A stretch of DNA of 64,000 bases, from positions 18,392 through 82,391 of the forward strand of contig NZ_JBAKBF010000016.1 in the NCBI RefSeq assembly GCF_036881715.1, given 5' to 3'. The translations under genes and the position numbers were made by a program. A model generated the notes under the pieces. It ran no database searches. It saw only the letters and a list, made by a program, of their open reading frames with translations, and was not told where the DNA came from. Of this stretch, positions 1 through 8,453 are shown piece by piece (position 1 is the first letter of the stretch; each line of letters begins with the position of its first letter). Source of the DNA: Pannonibacter anstelovis. GTDB lineage: Bacteria; Pseudomonadota; Alphaproteobacteria; Rhizobiales; Stappiaceae.

Positions 1-1
1 G

Positions 2-1039
2 AAACTGGTGGCCGGACCGCACATGACGCCAGCTGGCACGCTCACCCTGCGCAGTGCTGTGGGCTATGCCGTTTTTCCTAACGATGGGCTTGATGCCTCT
101 GCATTGATCACAAGGTCGAGCCTTGCTGCGCAGGAGGCCCGGCGCGGCGGCAGCGGGGAGGTCCGCCGTTATCAGGCAGGTCTTGATGACGACGTGCGCC
201 ACCAGGCCCGGCTGGCGATTGATCTGCGGAGCGCTGCTTCAGGCAACCAGCTGGAGCTTTATTACCAGCCCCAGAACTGCACCAGCACCCGGTCCCTTGT
301 CGGCTTTGAGGCGCTGGTGCGCTGGCACCATCCCACTCTTGGCATGGTGTCTCCGGGTGAATTCATCCCGGTTGCCGAGCGTACCGGACTGATTGCGGAA
401 ATCGGCGAATATGTCCTTCGCCGTGCCTGTGCCGATGCGGCGGCCTGGCCGGGGGGATATAAGGTGGCGGTCAATGTCGCGGCTTATCAGCTGACGCGTA
501 TTGACTTGCCCACTCTCGTGGATGAAGTGCTTAAGGAGACGGGGCTTGCGCCAGAGCGCCTGGAAATCGAGCTGACGGAGAGCGGCCTGATCGCCGACCA
601 CGCAAGGGCTTTGGCGACCATCACCCGTCTCAAGGCACTGGGTGTTTCCATCGCCATGGATGACTTCGGAACGGGTTATTCCTCGCTGGCGCTGCTGCAG
701 CATTTCCCCTTCGACAAGATCAAGATCGACCGCAGCTTCATCACCGATGTGGCCAACCGGCCCCGTGCTGCCGCCATCGTGCGTGCTGCCCTGCTGATTG
801 CGGAGAGCATGAACATCCCTGTGCTGGCAGAGGGGGTGGAGAATGAAGAGGAGTTCGCCTATCTGCGCGACGCCGGATGTCCCGCCGTGCAAGGGTTCCT
901 CTTCGGGCGCCCTATGCCGCTCTCTTCGGTGCAGACGCTCATGCTGCGCGAGCAGTTGCGCGCGGCGTCTGCAGACGGGGCTGCCGGTGGCACTGATGGC
1001 GCGTCGCAGATGCCGGAGGCCGGACGGCTGGCGAGCTGA
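2..1039 (+). CDS. EAL-domain cyclic-di-GMP phosphodiesterase, 5' truncated by window edge
   Basis: The reading frame is open to the left edge, so only the C-terminal part of the protein is seen. The first 25 or so residues (ending SAVGYAVFPNDG) look like the tail of a GGDEF domain, so the full protein is probably a GGDEF-EAL fusion. The rest is a complete EAL domain: FEALVRW near residue 103, ELTESG, DDFGTGYSSL near residue 219, KIDRSFI, LAEGVE and QGFLFGRP. These carry the metal and substrate residues of active phosphodiesterases that cut cyclic di-GMP to pGpG, so this domain is probably catalytic. What regulates it cannot be told, because the N-terminus lies outside the window. An in-frame GTG at 8 is unlikely to be a real start, since it would leave a severed GGDEF tail. 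Confidence 0.93.
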   Translation, partial: KLVAGPHMTPAGTLTLRSAVGYAVFPNDGLDASALITRSSLAAQEARRGGSGEVRRYQAGLDDDVRHQARLAIDLRSAASGNQLELYYQPQNCTSTRSLVGFEALVRWHHPTLGMVSPGEFIPVAERTGLIAEIGEYVLRRACADAAAWPGGYKVAVNVAAYQLTRIDLPTLVDEVLKETGLAPERLEIELTESGLIADHARALATITRLKALGVSIAMDDFGTGYSSLALLQHFPFDKIKIDRSFITDVANRPRAAAIVRAALLIAESMNIPVLAEGVENEEEFAYLRDAGCPAVQGFLFGRPMPLSSVQTLMLREQLRAASADGAAGGTDGASQMPEAGRLAS

Positions 1040-1043
1040 TTTT

Positions 1044-1078
1044 TGCTGCCGCCGGGCACTTTCCGCTTTGCGGCAGCA
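1044..1078 (+). terminator. Possible stem-loop after the EAL gene
   Basis: Two 9-bp arms (TGCTGCCGC at 1044-1052 and GCGGCAGCA at 1070-1078) form a perfect stem with a 17-nt loop just after the stop codon. There is no clear U-tract, so intrinsic termination is only possible. Confidence 0.4.
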
Positions 1079-1130
1079 TTGTGGCAAGGCATGATCCGGC
1101 GCAAATGTGAAAGCGCAAGGTGCCACCGTC

Positions 1131-2075
1131 ATGAAACCCGTCGTTCCTTTCATTGCCCGGATCTCTGCCGAGGAACGGGCGGAATGGATGATGCAGTTTG
1201 AGAGCCTCATGCCGCAGATCGAAGTGCGGCCTCTGGCTTCCATGGACGCAGCAGAACGCCTCTCGGCACGTGTGGCCATTGTCGCCAATCCTGATCCCGT
1301 TCATCTGCATGAACTGCCGGGCCTTGTATGGGTGCAGAGCCTTTGGGCCGGGGTGGAGCGGCTGCTGGGCGAGCTGATCGATACGGACTTCGCCATTGTC
1401 CGCATGACGGATCCGCAGCTGGCGGAAACCATGGCCGAAGCGGTGCTGGCGTTCTCGCTCTATCTTCACCGGGACATGCCGCTCTATCTGGCGCAGCAGC
1501 GCGAGAAGGTCTGGGCCGAAGCCTTGCCGCGCCTTGCGGCTGAGCGGCACATCGGCATTCTCGGGCTGGGCAATCTGGGTAAGGCTGCTGCCCGGCGGCT
1601 GGTGGCAAACGGGTTCCCGGTCAGCGGCTGGAGCCGCACTCCGGCAGAGGTCGAGGGCGTCGAGTGTTTCAGCGGCGGGGATGGCCTGGAGCGGGTGCTG
1701 TCGCGCTCGGATATCGTTGTGGTGCTGCTGCCCTTGACGCCGGACACGCGCGGCCTGCTCAACACGGCTCGGCTCGCCATGCTGCCGCGTCGCGCGGGGC
1801 TCATCAATTTTGGCCGTGGGCCGATTGTGGATCAGCCTGCGCTGCTGGCTGCCCTTGACGAGGGGCAGCTGTCCCATGCTGTGCTGGATGTCTTTGCACA
1901 GGAGCCGCTTCCGGCCGACAACCCCTGCTGGAGCCATCCGTCCATCACCGTGCTGCCGCATATCAGCGCGCCAACGACACCGGCGACGGCCGCACGGATC
2001 GTTGCGGCCAATCTGTCGGCCTACTTCGAGCGCGGCGAGATCCCGCCGGCAGTGGACCGCCAGCGGGGCTACTGA
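1131..2075 (+). CDS. D-2-hydroxyacid dehydrogenase, GhrA-like glyoxylate/hydroxypyruvate reductase
   Basis: A 314-residue protein of the D-isomer-specific 2-hydroxyacid dehydrogenase family. It has the NAD(P)-binding loop GLGNLG near residue 145, the catalytic arginine in FGRGPIVD, the glutamate in FAQEPLP and the histidine in LPHISAPT. Length and motifs fit the GhrA branch, which reduces glyoxylate or hydroxypyruvate with NADPH in the cytoplasm. The ATG at 1131 is preferred because the family N-terminus begins close to it; a GTG at 1107 would add eight residues. Its stop codon abuts the stop codon of the convergent gph with no spacer. Substrate is inferred from family only. Confidence 0.85.
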   Translation: MKPVVPFIARISAEERAEWMMQFESLMPQIEVRPLASMDAAERLSARVAIVANPDPVHLHELPGLVWVQSLWAGVERLLGELIDTDFAIVRMTDPQLAETMAEAVLAFSLYLHRDMPLYLAQQREKVWAEALPRLAAERHIGILGLGNLGKAAARRLVANGFPVSGWSRTPAEVEGVECFSGGDGLERVLSRSDIVVVLLPLTPDTRGLLNTARLAMLPRRAGLINFGRGPIVDQPALLAALDEGQLSHAVLDVFAQEPLPADNPCWSHPSITVLPHISAPTTPATAARIVAANLSAYFERGEIPPAVDRQRGY

Positions 2076-2735
2076 TCAGCCGTTCAGCAGAGCTTCCAGG
2101 TCTGCGAAGTCGCTGAAGGCGGCTTCATGCGGCAGGGCCGTCACCGGGCTCTTGCGGTAGCCTTCGGTGAAGAGGAAAAAACGCGCTTTGGCCGCAACAG
2201 CGGTTTCCGCATCCACTTCGCTGTCGCCCACATAGGCAAAGGCCGGGTCTTCTGGCGAAAGCGCGAGCACCTTGGCCGCATAGGCAAGTGGTGCCGGATC
2301 CGGCTTGCGGGTGTTCAGGGTGTCACCTGTCACCACCACGTCGAACAGGTCACTCCAACCAAGCGCAGCCACCAGATTGTGCGTTGGTGCGCCGGGTTTG
2401 TTGGTGCAAAGCCCGAGACGGATACCGCGTGCCTTCAGTGCGTGAAGGGCGGCTTCCACACCGGGGAAGGGCGGGTTGGCACCGCCGGGAGCTTGCGCAT
2501 AAAGCTCTTCGAAACGCTCCACACGCTCTGCCAGCAGAGCCGCATCGCCGCTGATGCCGCGGGCCGCCAGTGCCCTTTCGACGAAGCGCGCTGCGCCGTT
2601 GCCGATGTAGCTTCGTGCCTCGGTGACGGAGAGTGGGGCAAGGGCAAGCTCGGTCATCAGCGCATTGCCGATGTCTGCGATGGCCTGCACGCTGTCGACC
2701 AGCGTGCCGTCCAGATCGAATATGACGGCCTTCAT
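2076..2735 (-). CDS. gph: Phosphoglycolate phosphatase (HAD superfamily)
   Basis: A 219-residue HAD hydrolase. The N-terminal motif IFDLDGTLVDS holds the aspartate nucleophile and the general acid/base aspartate. LCTNKPG matches motif II, and YVGDSEVD carries the magnesium-binding acidic residues of motif IV. The helical cap between the first two motifs has the size of the Gph/PGP subfamily. The enzyme removes phosphate from 2-phosphoglycolate, which arises from DNA repair or Rubisco oxygenation. Its ATG overlaps the rpe stop by four bases (ATGA), so the two are translationally coupled with rpe first; rpe-gph pairs are common in proteobacteria. Other small phosphorylated sugars remain possible substrates. 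Confidence 0.85.
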   Translation of the reverse strand: MKAVIFDLDGTLVDSVQAIADIGNALMTELALAPLSVTEARSYIGNGAARFVERALAARGISGDAALLAERVERFEELYAQAPGGANPPFPGVEAALHALKARGIRLGLCTNKPGAPTHNLVAALGWSDLFDVVVTGDTLNTRKPDPAPLAYAAKVLALSPEDPAFAYVGDSEVDAETAVAAKARFFLFTEGYRKSPVTALPHEAAFSDFADLEALLNG

Positions 2736-3418
2736 GCCTGTGCTGCCGCGTTGCCCGCGCTGCGGATGGCTTCGATCTGCGCCGCATAGTGGGAAGCGGT
2801 CTCCGGCGTGCCGTCCTTGAACACGGCGGAACCTGCCACCAGCACGTTGGCCCCGGCTGCCGTCACGAGCGGAGCGGTTTCCGGGGTGACGCCGCCGTCC
2901 ACTTCGATATCAATCGGACGGCTGCCGATCATGGCCTTGATGCGGGCGATCTTGTCCACCACGGCGGGAATGAATTTCTGCCCGCCGAAGCCGGGGTTGA
3001 CGCTCATGACCAGCACCAGATCCAGCCGGTCGAGCACATATTCGATGACGCTTTCCGGCGTTGCCGGGTTCAGCGATACGCCCGCCTTCTTGCCCAGATT
3101 GCGGATGGCCTGCAGCGAGCGGTCGAGATGGGGACCTGCCTCTGCATGCACGGTGATGATGTCGGAGCCCGCCTTGGCGAAGGCTTCCAGATAGGCATCG
3201 CAAGGGGCGATCATCAGATGCGTGTCGAACACCTTGGCGGTATGCGGGCGCATGGCGGCGATGATGTCCGGGCCAAAGGTGATGTTGGGCACGAAATGGC
3301 CATCCATCACGTCCAAGTGGATCCAGTCGGCACCGGCGCCGTCGATGGCGCGGATCTCGTCACGCAGCCGCGAGAAGTCGCTCGCCAGCATGGAGGGTGC
3401 AATCAGGGTGTGGCTCAT
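2732..3418 (-). CDS. rpe: Ribulose-phosphate 3-epimerase
   Basis: A 228-residue TIM-barrel enzyme that interconverts D-ribulose 5-phosphate and D-xylulose 5-phosphate in the pentose phosphate pathway. Family signatures are present: IAPSMLASDF at the N-terminus, HLDVMDGHFVPNITFG with metal ligands and catalytic Asp, the loop VMSVNPGFGGQ, and VDGGV near the phosphate site. The start is placed at the ATG at 3418 (MSHTLIAPS) because that is where family homology begins; the 22 extra upstream residues in frame look non-coding. It is the first gene of a two-gene minus-strand unit with gph. Confidence 0.93.
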   Translation of the reverse strand: MSHTLIAPSMLASDFSRLRDEIRAIDGAGADWIHLDVMDGHFVPNITFGPDIIAAMRPHTAKVFDTHLMIAPCDAYLEAFAKAGSDIITVHAEAGPHLDRSLQAIRNLGKKAGVSLNPATPESVIEYVLDRLDLVLVMSVNPGFGGQKFIPAVVDKIARIKAMIGSRPIDIEVDGGVTPETAPLVTAAGANVLVAGSAVFKDGTPETASHYAAQIEAIRSAGNAAAQA

Positions 3419-3573
3419 GGTGTCACTCCACAAGGATGGCCGGCACTTCTGCTGGCCTGTTCCGGGGCCGGGGCCCTTTGGCAAAAGAATTGCCGCACTG
3501 CGGCACAGGCGAGGAGGTAGCCTCAGCGGCGCCGCGTGTCACCCTCTTTCTTGCGAAAAGCCGTAGCGGCGGC

Positions 3574-4338
3574 TTATCCGCCGCAGATCACGGTCTTTGT
3601 GCCCCACTCCCTGCAGCGGGTGCTGAGGGCAGGGGAGAGCGGCCGGTCGGTGAAGAAGGTGTCGATCTCGCTCAATGAGGCAATGCGCACCGGGGCGCCG
3701 CGCAGGAACTTGGAGTGGTCGCTGACCAGAAATGTCTTGCGCGCCTGCTGGATGATGGTCTGGCTGACACCGACTTCCTGGATGTCGAAGTCCAGCAGGT
3801 CGCCGTCTTCGTCCAGCGCCGAGCAGCCGATAACGGCAAAGTCAAAGCGGAACTGTTCGATGGTGCGCATGGTCAGCGTGCCGACCAGTCCGCCATCGGT
3901 GCGGCGCAGAGCCCCGCCCGCCACGATGACCTGACAGTCCGGATTGGCGGCGAGGATATTGGCGACATTCATGTTGTTGGTCACCGCCATCAGATTGCGG
4001 TGGTGCAGCAGTGCGCGGGCGACGGCTTCCGTGCTCGTGCCGATGTTGAGAAATACGGACGCATTTTCCGGGATCGCCTTCGCGCAGGCCTCTGCAATGG
4101 CGGCCTTCGCTTCGCGGTTGAGATTGCGCCTGTCCTCATAGCCGATGTTGGAGACGCCCGATGGCAGAATCGCTCCGCCATGCACCCGCTCCAGCCGGCC
4201 GCTGTCGGCGAGCTCGGCAAGATCCCGGCGGATGGTCTGCACAGTCACGCCGAAGTGAGCCGCAAGCCCTTCGACGGTGACTTTCCCCTGCTGGCGGGCG
4301 AGTTCGAGAATCTCGGGCTGGCGGAAGCTCTGGGACAC
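3574..4338 (-). CDS. glpR: DeoR-family repressor GlpR of glycerol 3-phosphate metabolism
   Basis: A 254-residue DeoR-family regulator with an N-terminal helix-turn-helix (GLAAHFGVTVQTIRRDLAEL, residues about 24-43) and a C-terminal sugar-phosphate sensor domain with NIGTSTEAVA and VSDHSKF. GlpR proteins bind glycerol 3-phosphate and then release DNA. The start is a GTG at 4338, with AAGGA seven bases upstream; a nearby ATG at 4343 is out of frame. It is divergent from glpD and the whole glycerol uptake operon, the classical position for this repressor, and repeated ACGAA elements lie between the two genes. Confidence 0.88.
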   Translation of the reverse strand: MSQSFRQPEILELARQQGKVTVEGLAAHFGVTVQTIRRDLAELADSGRLERVHGGAILPSGVSNIGYEDRRNLNREAKAAIAEACAKAIPENASVFLNIGTSTEAVARALLHHRNLMAVTNNMNVANILAANPDCQVIVAGGALRRTDGGLVGTLTMRTIEQFRFDFAVIGCSALDEDGDLLDFDIQEVGVSQTIIQQARKTFLVSDHSKFLRGAPVRIASLSEIDTFFTDRPLSPALSTRCREWGTKTVICGG

Positions 4339-4550
4339 GGCATATTCCTTTTTGGATGCGCAATATGTTCGGTTTGGTTCCCTTTTTCAAGTTTCAGGCG
4401 CGAGGCGAATGCTTGGCCGAGATGCGAAGGGTTTCTTGCGGTGCGGAAGAGCGAGTGCAATGCACAAGAAATACATGCTGTTCTGCAGCATAGACCTTTC
4501 GCAGGGCGTTTTTGCCGGCTGCTCCCGGTCAAGTGTTTGCCGGTGCGGGA

Positions 4551-4620
4551 GAAAACAAAAACGAACATAAACGAAAATCAACGATTGACGAAAGCCCACG
4601 TCTTGTGGTTCGTTTATTTT
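4551..4620 (+). promoter_or_regulatory. Probable GlpR operator array upstream of glpD
   Basis: ACGAA-type elements recur at 4561 (ACGAAC), 4571 (ACGAAA), 4581 (ACGATT) and 4588 (ACGAAA), the first three exactly 10 bp apart, one helical turn. An inverted copy (TTCGT) lies at 4609-4613. The E. coli GlpR half-site contains CGAAC, so binding by the divergently encoded DeoR-family repressor is inferred. A further TTCGGTTTGGTTC stretch near 4368-4380, closer to glpR, may be a second operator. The rest of the 314-bp glpR-glpD gap shows no gene. Confidence 0.6.
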
Positions 4621-4652
4621 CACAAATGTCCGGTTTCAGGAGGCCTTTGCCC

Positions 4653-6254
4653 GTGACGTCGCAGCAGGACCAGGTGGTCGATCTCTTTATCATCGGCGGG
4701 GGCATCAATGGCTGCGGCATTGCCCGTGATGCGGCGGGGCGCGGCCTGTCCGTTGCGCTGGCCGAGATGAATGACCTGGCATCTGCCACCTCTTCGGCCT
4801 CCACCAAGCTGTTCCATGGCGGGTTGCGCTATCTCGAATATTTCGAGGTCCGGCTGGTGCGCGAGGCGCTGATTGAGCGGGAAACGCTGCTGGAGGCAAT
4901 GCCGCATATCAGCTGGCCTATGCGTTTCGTGCTGCCCTATCACAAGGACATGCGCTTTGAGGGCGAAACGCCGACATCAAAACTCCTGAACACGGTGATG
5001 CCCTGGATGAAGGGCCGCCGCCCGGCATGGCTGATCCGCTTCGGACTGTTTCTCTACGACAACCTTGGCGGCCGCAAGATCCTGCCCGGCACCACGACGG
5101 TCAATCTGAAGTCCGGCCCGGAGGGGGAGCCGCTTCAGGACCGCTTCGCCAAGGCCTATGAATACTCCGATTGCTGGATCGAGGACTCGCGTCTTGTGGT
5201 GCTGAATGCCCGCGATGCCGAGGCGCGCGGCGCCGAGGTGATGGTGCGCACCCGCGTGGTCTCTGCCGAGCGGGTGGATGGCCTGTGGTCGATCGTGCTT
5301 GAAGACTGCAACACCGGCGCCCGCACCAGCCGCAAGGCGAAGATGCTGATCAATGCTGGTGGCCCCTGGGTTGGGGATGTGATCCGCAACACCGTGCGGT
5401 CGAACTCGCAGGAAAGCGTCCGCCTGGTGCGAGGCAGCCACATCGTGACGAAGAAGCTCTACGATCACGGCAAGTGCTACTTCTTCCAGGGCGAGGATGG
5501 CCGCATCATTTTTGCCATTCCCTACGAGACGGATTTCACGCTCATCGGCACCACGGATGCCGATCATCCGGAGCCGGGCGTCAAGCCGGTCTGCACGGAC
5601 AAGGAGCGCGACTATCTGCTGAAGTTCGCTTCCGGCTATTTCAAGCGTCCGGTCACGGTTGATGATATCGTCTGGAGCTACTCCGGTGTTCGCCCGCTCT
5701 ACAATGACGGCGCCAAATCGGCGACGGCGGCGACCCGCGATTATGTGCTGAAGGTGGAAGAGACCGGCGGCGCGCCGCTGCTCAACGTCTTCGGCGGCAA
5801 GATTACCACCTACCGCAAGCTCGCAGAGCATGCGCTGGAAAAGATCGTGCCCTACTTCCCCGGCGCTGCCGGGGCCTGGACAGCCCGCGTGCCGCTTCCG
5901 GGCGGCGACTTTCCGGTGCTGGGCGTTGCGAAGCTGATCGGGGACCTGCGCGCCGCGTATCCGTTCCTTGATGAGCGCTGGGCCACGCGCCTGGTGAAGG
6001 CTTATGGCACCGAGGCGGCAGGCATTCTGGCTGGAGCGGAAAAGGTGGAGGACCTTGGCCGTCACTTCGGATGGAACCTGACCGAGCGGGAAGTCAAGTG
6101 GCTGATTGAAAAGGAATATGCGCGCACCGCTGAAGATGTGGTGTGGCGCCGGTCCAAACTGGGCCTTCGCCTGAGTGCTGCCGAGGTGGCGGCGCTGGAT
6201 GAATGGATAAAGAGTACCTGTGCGCTGCGGCTTGGGGAGGCTGCAGCTCAGTAG
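4653..6254 (+). CDS. glpD: Aerobic glycerol-3-phosphate dehydrogenase
   Basis: A flavoprotein of about 533 residues that oxidises glycerol 3-phosphate to dihydroxyacetone phosphate at the inner membrane and passes electrons to quinone. The FAD-binding signature FIIGGGINGCGIARD lies at the N-terminus. Typical GlpD stretches follow, such as SSASTKLFHGGLRYLE, GVRPLYNDG and NVFGGKITTYRKLAEHALE. The GTG at 4653 is chosen because AGGAGG sits nine bases upstream (4638-4643); an in-frame ATG at 4626 has no ribosome site. It opens the glycerol operon, 23 bp before glpS, and is probably repressed by GlpR. Confidence 0.95.
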   Translation: MTSQQDQVVDLFIIGGGINGCGIARDAAGRGLSVALAEMNDLASATSSASTKLFHGGLRYLEYFEVRLVREALIERETLLEAMPHISWPMRFVLPYHKDMRFEGETPTSKLLNTVMPWMKGRRPAWLIRFGLFLYDNLGGRKILPGTTTVNLKSGPEGEPLQDRFAKAYEYSDCWIEDSRLVVLNARDAEARGAEVMVRTRVVSAERVDGLWSIVLEDCNTGARTSRKAKMLINAGGPWVGDVIRNTVRSNSQESVRLVRGSHIVTKKLYDHGKCYFFQGEDGRIIFAIPYETDFTLIGTTDADHPEPGVKPVCTDKERDYLLKFASGYFKRPVTVDDIVWSYSGVRPLYNDGAKSATAATRDYVLKVEETGGAPLLNVFGGKITTYRKLAEHALEKIVPYFPGAAGAWTARVPLPGGDFPVLGVAKLIGDLRAAYPFLDERWATRLVKAYGTEAAGILAGAEKVEDLGRHFGWNLTEREVKWLIEKEYARTAEDVVWRRSKLGLRLSAAEVAALDEWIKSTCALRLGEAAAQ

Positions 6255-6277
6255 GAGGAATTGGGAGGAGGGAATAC

Positions 6278-7366
6278 ATGACCCTGGTCCTGGAGAATGT
6301 CTCCAAGGTCGTGGGTGGGCTGACGCACATCCACACAACGAACCTTACCTTGCGTGAGGGCAGCATGAACGTCCTGCTTGGACCGACTTCGGCAGGCAAG
6401 ACGTCACTCATGCGCCTGATGGCCGGCCTTGACCAGCCGTCTTCGGGCAAGATTCTCTGGAACGGCACGGATGTGACCGGCGTGCGGGTGCAGGATCGTG
6501 CCATCGCCATGGTCTATCAGCAGTTCATCAACTACCCGGCAATGACCGTCTATGACAACATTGCCAGCCCGCTGAGGCTGATGGGCAAGTCGCCGGCGGA
6601 GATTGACAAAGCCGTGCACAAGACTGCGGAGCTGATGAAGCTCACTGCGATGCTGCAGCGCAAGCCGCTCGAACTCTCGGGCGGACAGCAGCAGCGCTGC
6701 GCGCTGGCACGTGCGCTTGTGAAGAACGCAGGCCTGGTGCTGCTTGATGAGCCGCTTGCCAACCTCGACTACAAGCTGCGCGAGGAACTGCGCGTCGAGA
6801 TTCCGAAGATCTTCGAGGCATCCGGTTCGATCTTCGTCTATGCGACGACGGAGCCGGAGGAGGCTCTGCTGCTTGGCGGCAACACGGCGACGCTCTGGCA
6901 GGGCCGGGTAACCCAGTTTGGCCCGACGCCTGAGGTTTACCGCCGCCCGGTTGACGCCACGACGGCGCGCGTTTTCTCCGATCCTCCGATGAACTTCCTT
7001 CAGATCGCCAAGGCCGGAGCCCGGCTGATGTTCGGTGACGGCCAGTCGATCCCGGCAGCGGGCAAGCTGTCGGATCTGAGCGATGGCCGCTACATCGCAG
7101 GCTTCCGCCCCAATCACCTGGAACTGCACCGGCACAGCGCCGATGCGATGGAGTTTACCGCTCATCTGATGGTCACGGAGATCACCGGGTCGGAGACATT
7201 CGTGCATCTGGAGCATCACGGCGAGCGCTGGGTCGGGCTTGTGCATGGCGTGCATGACCTGACCCTGGGAACGGCGCTCAAGCTCTATCTCGACCCTTCC
7301 CATGTCTATGTCTTCGGACAGGACGGTTCGCTGGTGGCTCCGGCCGCCTATGCGCTGGCGGCGTGA
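6278..7366 (+). CDS. glpS: Glycerol ABC transporter ATPase GlpS (H-loop histidine absent)
   Basis: A 362-residue ABC ATPase of the CUT1 type with a C-terminal TOBE-like regulatory region. The P-loop is GPTSAGKTS, the signature is intact (LSGGQQQR) and Walker B is LVLLDEP. Where CUT1 ATPases normally have a THDQxEA switch, this protein has ATTEPEEA, so the H-loop histidine is missing. Rhizobial glpSTPQV operons encode two different ATPases for one glycerol importer, and this is the first. The ATG at 6278 follows GGAGG. An in-frame start at 6203 would overlap glpD and is not needed. Confidence 0.9.
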   Translation: MTLVLENVSKVVGGLTHIHTTNLTLREGSMNVLLGPTSAGKTSLMRLMAGLDQPSSGKILWNGTDVTGVRVQDRAIAMVYQQFINYPAMTVYDNIASPLRLMGKSPAEIDKAVHKTAELMKLTAMLQRKPLELSGGQQQRCALARALVKNAGLVLLDEPLANLDYKLREELRVEIPKIFEASGSIFVYATTEPEEALLLGGNTATLWQGRVTQFGPTPEVYRRPVDATTARVFSDPPMNFLQIAKAGARLMFGDGQSIPAAGKLSDLSDGRYIAGFRPNHLELHRHSADAMEFTAHLMVTEITGSETFVHLEHHGERWVGLVHGVHDLTLGTALKLYLDPSHVYVFGQDGSLVAPAAYALAA

Positions 7367-7376
7367 GGAGGGACCC

Positions 7377-8453
7377 ATGGCCAAGATCACGCTCGACAAT
7401 CTCGCCCATTCCTACAATCCGCGTCCGAAGGGCGAAGAGGACTTTGCGCTCAAGGAGCTGAACCACGTCTGGAACGATGGTGAGGCCTATGCGCTGCTCG
7501 GCTCGTCCGGCTGCGGCAAGTCCACGCTCCTCAATATCATCTCCGGCCTGCTTGTGCCGAGCCAGGGCCGTATCCTGTTCAACGATACCGATGTCACGGA
7601 GAAAGCGACGGCGGAGCGCAACATTGCGCAGGTGTTTCAGTTCCCGGTCGTCTACGACACGATGACTGTGCGCGGGAACCTTGCGTTTCCGCTGAAGAAC
7701 CGGGGAGCGAGCGCTGCCTATGTCGCCGAACGCGTGCAGAAGATTGCCCGCATGATCGGCATGGAAGAGGTGCTGGACCGCAAGGCCCGCGGGCTGACCG
7801 CAGATGCCAAGCAGAAGATCTCGCTCGGCCGTGGCATGGTGCGGGAGGACGTCAACGCGCTTCTCTTCGACGAGCCGCTGACGGTGATCGATCCGCACAT
7901 GAAGTGGGAACTCAGAACGCAGCTGAAGTCGCTGCATCACGAGTTTGGCCACACGATGATCTATGTGACGCATGACCAGACCGAGGCGCTCACCTTCGCC
8001 GACAAGGTGGTGGTGATGTATGACGGCCGGGTGGTGCAGATCGGCACGCCGCAGGAACTGTTCGAGCGGCCGGCCCACACATTCGTCGGTTATTTCATCG
8101 GCTCGCCGGGCATGAACCTGATGGATGCCAAGGTTGAGGGCAACTCGGCCTATGTGAACGGCGCAACCATCCCGCTCGGCCACGGCTATTCAGGCCTGGA
8201 CGGCAAGATACAGATCGGTGTGCGTCCAGAGTTCGTGCGCCTGTCGGAGACCGAAGGTCTGCCGGTGAAGGTACGCCGCGTCGAGGATGCCGGGCGGCAC
8301 AAGGTTGTCCGGGCCGAATTCTTCGGTACGGACATCAACATCATCGCGGGGGAAAGCGACCCGGTCACCTCAGGCATGAGCCGTGTGGTGTTCGATCCCG
8401 CGCATATCAATGTCTATGCCAACAGCTGGCGCGTTACGGGGGAGGCCGCCTGA
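7377..8453 (+). CDS. glpT: Glycerol ABC transporter ATPase GlpT (degenerate signature motif)
   Basis: The second ATPase of the glycerol importer, 358 residues. Walker A is GSSGCGKST, Walker B is ALLFDEP and the H-loop is present (VTHDQTEA). The ABC signature is degenerate: LTADAKQ stands where LSGGQ is expected. It complements GlpS, which has the signature but lacks the H-loop histidine, so a GlpS-GlpT heterodimer would have one canonical and one degenerate ATP site. The ATG at 7377 follows GAGGAGG. This GlpT is not the E. coli glycerol-3-phosphate antiporter of the same name. It overlaps glpP by one base (TGATG). Confidence 0.9.
   Translation: MAKITLDNLAHSYNPRPKGEEDFALKELNHVWNDGEAYALLGSSGCGKSTLLNIISGLLVPSQGRILFNDTDVTEKATAERNIAQVFQFPVVYDTMTVRGNLAFPLKNRGASAAYVAERVQKIARMIGMEEVLDRKARGLTADAKQKISLGRGMVREDVNALLFDEPLTVIDPHMKWELRTQLKSLHHEFGHTMIYVTHDQTEALTFADKVVVMYDGRVVQIGTPQELFERPAHTFVGYFIGSPGMNLMDAKVEGNSAYVNGATIPLGHGYSGLDGKIQIGVRPEFVRLSETEGLPVKVRRVEDAGRHKVVRAEFFGTDINIIAGESDPVTSGMSRVVFDPAHINVYANSWRVTGEAA

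Noticed and set aside
239..1288. Long minus-strand frame opposite the EAL gene, and many similar antisense frames
   Set aside because: GC-rich third positions open such frames by chance; they overlap genes with clear domains and have no motifs of their own.
7377..8453. GlpT as glycerol-3-phosphate antiporter
   Set aside because: The gene encodes an ABC ATPase with Walker motifs and not an MFS transporter; the shared name is a coincidence of nomenclature.
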